Both the position numbers and the translations under genes were made by a program. 64,000 bases of DNA from Chloroflexota bacterium. GTDB taxonomy: Bacteria > Chloroflexota > Anaerolineae > B4-G1 > SLSP01. The notes under the pieces are model-generated. The model saw only the letters and a list, made by a program, of their open reading frames with translations, ran no database searches and was not told the origin of the DNA. Numbering within the stretch: position 1 is the first letter of the stretch; every line of letters starts with the position of its first letter. Location of the stretch: positions 36,309-100,308 of the forward strand of contig JAIOAX010000017.1 in assembly GCA_019873645.1 (NCBI GenBank), given 5' to 3'. Of this stretch, positions 59,741 through 64,000 are shown in pieces.

Positions 59741-59992
59741 GACTATGTGGAGCAAACCGTCAGTTTGCCTGCACATTGCAAGCTGACTATGTGGGGCAAA
59801 CTGTCAGTTTGCCTGCGCATTACAAGCTGACTATGTGGAGCAAACTGTCAGTTTGCCTGCGCATTACAAGCTGACTATGTGGAGCAAACTGTCAGTTTGC
59901 CTGTGAATTGCAAGCTGACAGCTTGCGCTACATTACCGCAAGCTAACAGCTTGCGCTACATTACCGCAAGCTGACAGCTTGCGCTACATTTT
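59741..59992. repeat. Tandem hairpin array: four 44-bp units then three 28-bp units
   Basis: Four 44-bp units start with GACTATGTGG at 59741, 59785, 59829 and 59873; each carries the hairpin GCAAACTGTCAGTTTGC or a close variant. They pass into three 28-bp units starting at 59910, 59938 and 59966 with the hairpin GCAAGCTGACAGCTTGC. The two hairpins differ by a paired A-T to G-C change. The array fills the gap between the isomerase-like and DUF1703 genes and ends at the latter's stop codon. Confidence 0.9.
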
Positions 59993-61563
59993 CAATCAAT
60001 CGTCAACTTCGGCGGCCCACCCGGCAATGTTGCGTTGTTCGGGGGCGAAATTGATCCCCACCAGTGTGATCGGTTGCCCAGGCCGCGATAGCGTTCGGCA
60101 TAGCCCTGCCGCCGGATCTGCGCCAGTGCTGCCGCCGCGCTCTGGTTGCATTTGAACTCGAAGATGTAGACGTGGTTCGGCAAGGTCATCGCCATATCTC
60201 TCCGCCCGCGACTGGTCAGCTTGCTGCTTCCGGCCGGCCCGCCGGTGGCCGACATGGCCAGGTAGAAGATGGTGTGAAAGTAGCCCTCGTCGCGCTTCGC
60301 CTCGATGTCGTAGGGTATGGCGGCAAAGATGGCCCGCATCGCCTCGAAAAATGCCTCCAGGTCGCCCGCCGCCAGATGATGCGCCAGCTTGAGCACGTGC
60401 GAACTGGTCGCCGCCGGCAGCCGTTCCGTCGCCAGCAACAGGGCTTCGGTAAACGCCGTCTTGACCTCCTGGTTCGGATAGCCCAGCGTGTAGAGATTAT
60501 CTTGCACATCGTGAATCGTCAGGTAGCCGGTCTGGAAGAGCAGGGCTTCCGGTTCGAGCCGTTCCAGGTCGAACGTCCCAAACGCGTTCTCGCTAACCTG
60601 GACGCCGTCCAACTCGGGCGGGGCATAGCCCTGCTCGCGCAGCACGTTGATCAGAAACGTCGGCGTGCCCGTCTCGAACCAATAGTTGCGCAGTTCGCCG
60701 TGATTGAATGCCGCCAGTGTCGAAAAGGGATTGTAGACCTTGACGGGCCGGCGAGAAAAGCGGTAGCCGTTGTAATAGTGTGCCAGCGCGGCCAGCGTGT
60801 CGGCCACGTTGAGCGTCAGCGCGTCGGCCAGTGCGTGCAGCGAAGGAACAAAGCAACGCTCCAGCTCTGCCTGTGTATAACCAAGCAGATCAGCATAGGT
60901 CGGGTGCATACTGATATCGTTGAGATTGTTGAGCGCGGAAAAGACCGACACGCGGCTAAAGCGCGAGACGCCGGTGAGCAGCACGAAGCGCGTCACCGCC
61001 GTCACATCCGCGCCTTTGAGCACGCCCAAAAAGCTGCGCAGCACATCTCGATTGGCGCGCGCGATGTCCAATTCCGCCTCGCCCCGCCCCAGATGCTCCA
61101 CCAGCGGCTTGTCGTACTCATCTATCAACACTACCACCGGCTGCTGAAACTTGTGATACAAGGCCAGGAGCAATTCCTTAAAGCGGCCTTCGGGCAAGGG
61201 CGCGCTCAATTCCACCTGGTAAGCCTGTCCGATTGCCGCCAGTTCGCGCAGCAAACTGCTTTTGAGGTTTTCCGGCGTGTTCAGGCTCACTTGGTTAAAG
61301 TCAATCACCACCACCGGATGCGGCGTCCACTCCCACCGCCCGGGTTCGGCAATCCACAGCCCCTCGAACAACTCACGCCGCCCCTGGAACAAACAGCGCA
61401 ATGTCGAAACCAGCAGCGACTTACCAAAACGCCGCGGCCGCGCCAAAAAGTAGTATATCCCCTCCGTCACAAGCTGGTGAATCCACTCGGTCTTGTCCAC
61501 ATACACAAAGCCGCGTGTCCGCAGCACCTCGAAAGACGAAATGCCGATCGGTAATTTTTGCAT
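59992..61563 (-). CDS. DUF1703-type AAA-ATPase-like / PD-(D/E)XK protein, C-terminus frameshifted
   Basis: 523 residues. The N-terminal AAA-ATPase-like domain has RPRRFGKSLLVSTL near residue 45 (Walker A) and VVVLIDEYDKPL (Walker B); the C-terminal PD-(D/E)XK nuclease-like domain has VYIFEFKCNQSAAAALAQI with the Glu and Lys, followed by QGYAERY. After RGLG the frame reads an atypical NRSHWWGS tail, whereas the +1 frame gives QPITLVGINFAPEQRNIAGW, the normal family end, stopping at 59996. A missing G near 60083 explains this. The active residues precede the break. These proteins occur in multiple copies in many bacteria; a mobile-element or defence-associated role is suspected but unproven. 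Confidence 0.85.
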   Translation of the reverse strand: MQKLPIGISSFEVLRTRGFVYVDKTEWIHQLVTEGIYYFLARPRRFGKSLLVSTLRCLFQGRRELFEGLWIAEPGRWEWTPHPVVVIDFNQVSLNTPENLKSSLLRELAAIGQAYQVELSAPLPEGRFKELLLALYHKFQQPVVVLIDEYDKPLVEHLGRGEAELDIARANRDVLRSFLGVLKGADVTAVTRFVLLTGVSRFSRVSVFSALNNLNDISMHPTYADLLGYTQAELERCFVPSLHALADALTLNVADTLAALAHYYNGYRFSRRPVKVYNPFSTLAAFNHGELRNYWFETGTPTFLINVLREQGYAPPELDGVQVSENAFGTFDLERLEPEALLFQTGYLTIHDVQDNLYTLGYPNQEVKTAFTEALLLATERLPAATSSHVLKLAHHLAAGDLEAFFEAMRAIFAAIPYDIEAKRDEGYFHTIFYLAMSATGGPAGSSKLTSRGRRDMAMTLPNHVYIFEFKCNQSAAAALAQIRRQGYAERYRGLGNRSHWWGSISPPNNATLPGGPPKLTID

Positions 61564-61661
61564 GGTTCACCTTCCACGTCGAGAGCATGACGGTTCTGGA
61601 TAAAGCGGCTGAAGCCGGCGCCCCCACGTCCATACCGGCTTTAATCGGTGAGATGCCCTTT

Positions 61662-62624
<963 letters not shown>

Positions 62625-62647
62625 AGGTTGGTCTCCTTAACTTGGAA

Positions 62648-62728
62648 AAGTAGTTGGGGGAGTAGGGATTAGGGAGTAGGCGGGAAATAATCCAATTCCT
62701 AGTCCCCAGTCCCTAATCTCCACTCCCA
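62648..62728. repeat. GGGAGTAGGGATTAGGG word hairpin
   Basis: GGGGGAGTAGGGATTAGGGA with a reverse-complement arm of CCTAGTCCCCAGTCCCTAAT and CTCCACTCCC. The right arm overlaps the last codons of recJ. Confidence 0.65.
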
Positions 62729-64000
62729 TGAATATCCTGCACATTCAGTTGCAAATTCACCCGTTCGTTCCAGGTGTTGGCTTCCAGGTGATAGGCCAGG
62801 TCTACGTAGCGCGGCAGGCGATTGAGCCAGTCACCCTGCCGGAAGGCGATGGCATCCCACACGCCGCCGCGTGCGTCGGCCAGCCGCAGTTTGAGGTGGC
62901 GTCCCTCTGCGCCGACCGGGCGCGCTTCGAGGACCTGCACCCGCCGGCTCACCAGCAGTGGTTCGGCGTTGCCGTAGCCGAAAGGCCCTAGCCGTTGCAG
63001 TGCGTTGTAGATGTCCCAGGAAAGGTTGACAAGCGGCGCCTCGGCATCCACATAGAGCGTCGGCGACAGGGTTAGGCCATCCAGCCGCTCGCGGGCCACT
63101 GCGAGTAGCCGCGCCTCAAGCTCGGGGAGCAGCGCCGTCGCTACGGTGAAGCCGGCCGCCGCTGCATGGCCACCGTGATGCCGCAACAGGTCGCGCACTG
63201 TATCCAGCGCCTCGGTGATGTGAAATTCGGGGATCGAGCGCGCCGAACCCTTGCTCCATTCATCCTCAATCGAGACGACCACCGCCGGACGATAGAATTC
63301 GTCCAGCAAGCGGCTGGCCGCCAGGCCCACCACGCCGTGCGGGAAATCCGGCGACGCCGCAAACAGCAACGGTGGAACTTCGCCGCGCGCCAGCACCTGC
63401 TCACGGGCGCGCTCCTGCACGTTCGAGGTCAAAGTGCGTCGCTCCTCGTTCAGCGCGTTCAACTCTTGGGCCAACGGCAATGCCTGCTTCATATCCGGGG
63501 CCAACAAAAGGTTGAGCGAGGTCATTGCCTCGCGCAGGCGTCCGGCGGCGTTGAGGCGCGGCGCCAGCACAAAGCCGATGGACTTCGTCGTCACAGTTCC
63601 CGGCGCGATTCTTGAAAGGTCCATCAGCGCGCTCAGGCCCGGACGGCGCGCTTCGTTGATGCTGACCAGCCCTTTCGCCACCAGCATGTGGTTTTCACCC
63701 AACAGCGAAACCATGTCTGCGACGGTGCCCAGGGCCACTAAATCCAACAGCTCGGTCTCTTCAAGGGCGTAACGGCTGGTGGGAAGGGGAACCTGTTTGT
63801 TGGCGCGCAGCAATGCCTGGGCGAGCTTGTAGGCTACTCCTACCCCGGCCAGGTCCTTGAACGGATAGGGGCAATCGGCGCGGCGGGGATTGATGACCGC
63901 GTCCGCCTGCGGCAGCGCCGGGCCGAGGTGATGGTGATCGGTCACGATCACCCGCATGCCGAGTTGACGTGCCGCAGCCACTTCGTTGAGGGAACGGATT
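62713..64000 (-). CDS. recJ: Single-stranded-DNA-specific exonuclease RecJ, C-terminal part
   Basis: The frame is open to the right window edge, so the N-terminus is missing; about 428 residues are visible. The DHH-family motif appears as VTDHHHLGPALP, the DHHA1 domain as HHGGHAAAAGF with the substrate-binding HGGH, and the C-terminal OB-like domain (GRHLKLRLADARGGVWDAIAF) ends the protein. RecJ degrades single-stranded DNA 5' to 3' in recombination and mismatch repair. The residues before the first in-frame GTG (IRSLNE) fit the family, confirming that the gene continues outward. Confidence 0.93.
   Translation of the reverse strand, partial: IRSLNEVAAARQLGMRVIVTDHHHLGPALPQADAVINPRRADCPYPFKDLAGVGVAYKLAQALLRANKQVPLPTSRYALEETELLDLVALGTVADMVSLLGENHMLVAKGLVSINEARRPGLSALMDLSRIAPGTVTTKSIGFVLAPRLNAAGRLREAMTSLNLLLAPDMKQALPLAQELNALNEERRTLTSNVQERAREQVLARGEVPPLLFAASPDFPHGVVGLAASRLLDEFYRPAVVVSIEDEWSKGSARSIPEFHITEALDTVRDLLRHHGGHAAAAGFTVATALLPELEARLLAVARERLDGLTLSPTLYVDAEAPLVNLSWDIYNALQRLGPFGYGNAEPLLVSRRVQVLEARPVGAEGRHLKLRLADARGGVWDAIAFRQGDWLNRLPRYVDLAYHLEANTWNERVNLQLNVQDIHGSGD

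Noticed and set aside
59741..59992. CRISPR array
   Set aside because: Units are contiguous 44-bp or 28-bp copies without unique spacers, and no cas gene is near.

Overview
The window is a GC-rich chromosomal segment of a bacterium that looks like a member of the Chloroflexota, probably an Anaerolineae-type lineage. This rests on gene content, not on a marker-gene match: lipoprotein solute-binding proteins with a Val-Glu-Lys-rich linker after the lipobox, giant cyclase/STAND-ATPase/TPR proteins, GAF and cNMP sensors with a shared C-terminal tail, and many short-period palindromic intergenic elements. No rRNA, tRNA or CRISPR array was seen.

Left part (1-14 kb, all + strand): an amino-sugar / peptidoglycan-fragment salvage cluster. 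It holds a ROK-like protein cut by the window edge, a PIG-L/LmbE deacetylase, a double-SIS sugar-phosphate isomerase/deaminase, a sugar nucleotidyltransferase, a ROK repressor behind a consensus promoter with an operator-like palindrome, a NamZ-type (DUF1343) exo-N-acetylmuramidase without signal peptide, a complete Opp/Dpp ABC importer (two permeases, two ATPases, a small membrane protein, a lipoprotein receptor), and a CBM9-like protein. Together they could import muropeptides or amino-sugar oligomers, trim them in the cytoplasm, and feed the sugars to central metabolism or nucleotide-sugar recycling. Housekeeping genes follow (13.7-19.6 kb): secG, an orphan solute-binding protein, pyruvate phosphate dikinase (ppdK) and an HD hydrolase.

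Middle and right (19.6-59.1 kb, essentially all - strand): a cyclic-nucleotide signalling block. Three very large class III cyclase / AAA-STAND ATPase / TPR proteins, two of them with the tandem-cyclase architecture of mammalian soluble adenylyl cyclase, each lie next to genes with cNMP-binding domains (a histidine kinase, a coiled-coil protein, a small stand-alone domain and an MFS-HEAT transporter-like fusion). One cyclase is in a tight six-gene operon with a MinD-like ATPase, a zinc-finger protein, a winged-helix protein and a PrsW protease. Within this block are an extracellular peptide-binding lipoprotein overlapping a HAMP-GAF sensor, and a two-gene NRPS system (39.9-50.4 kb) whose last module ends in a domain resembling cyanobacterial acyl-ACP reductase, suggesting reductive release of a tripeptide aldehyde. 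An AT-rich, decaying accessory islet (25.3-28.3 kb) contains an MNT/HepT toxin-antitoxin pair with a frameshifted toxin, two broken exported or membrane-anchored protein genes and an attC-like site.

Right end (59.3-64 kb, - strand): a muconolactone-isomerase-like protein, a covarying tandem-hairpin array, a DUF1703-type AAA/PD-(D/E)XK protein with a C-terminal frameshift, a UDP-glucuronate/glucose 4-epimerase-like enzyme and the 3' part of recJ. A striking feature throughout is the intergenic DNA: about eleven unrelated families of short tandem words, many of them followed by their own reverse complement, sit beside start or stop codons.
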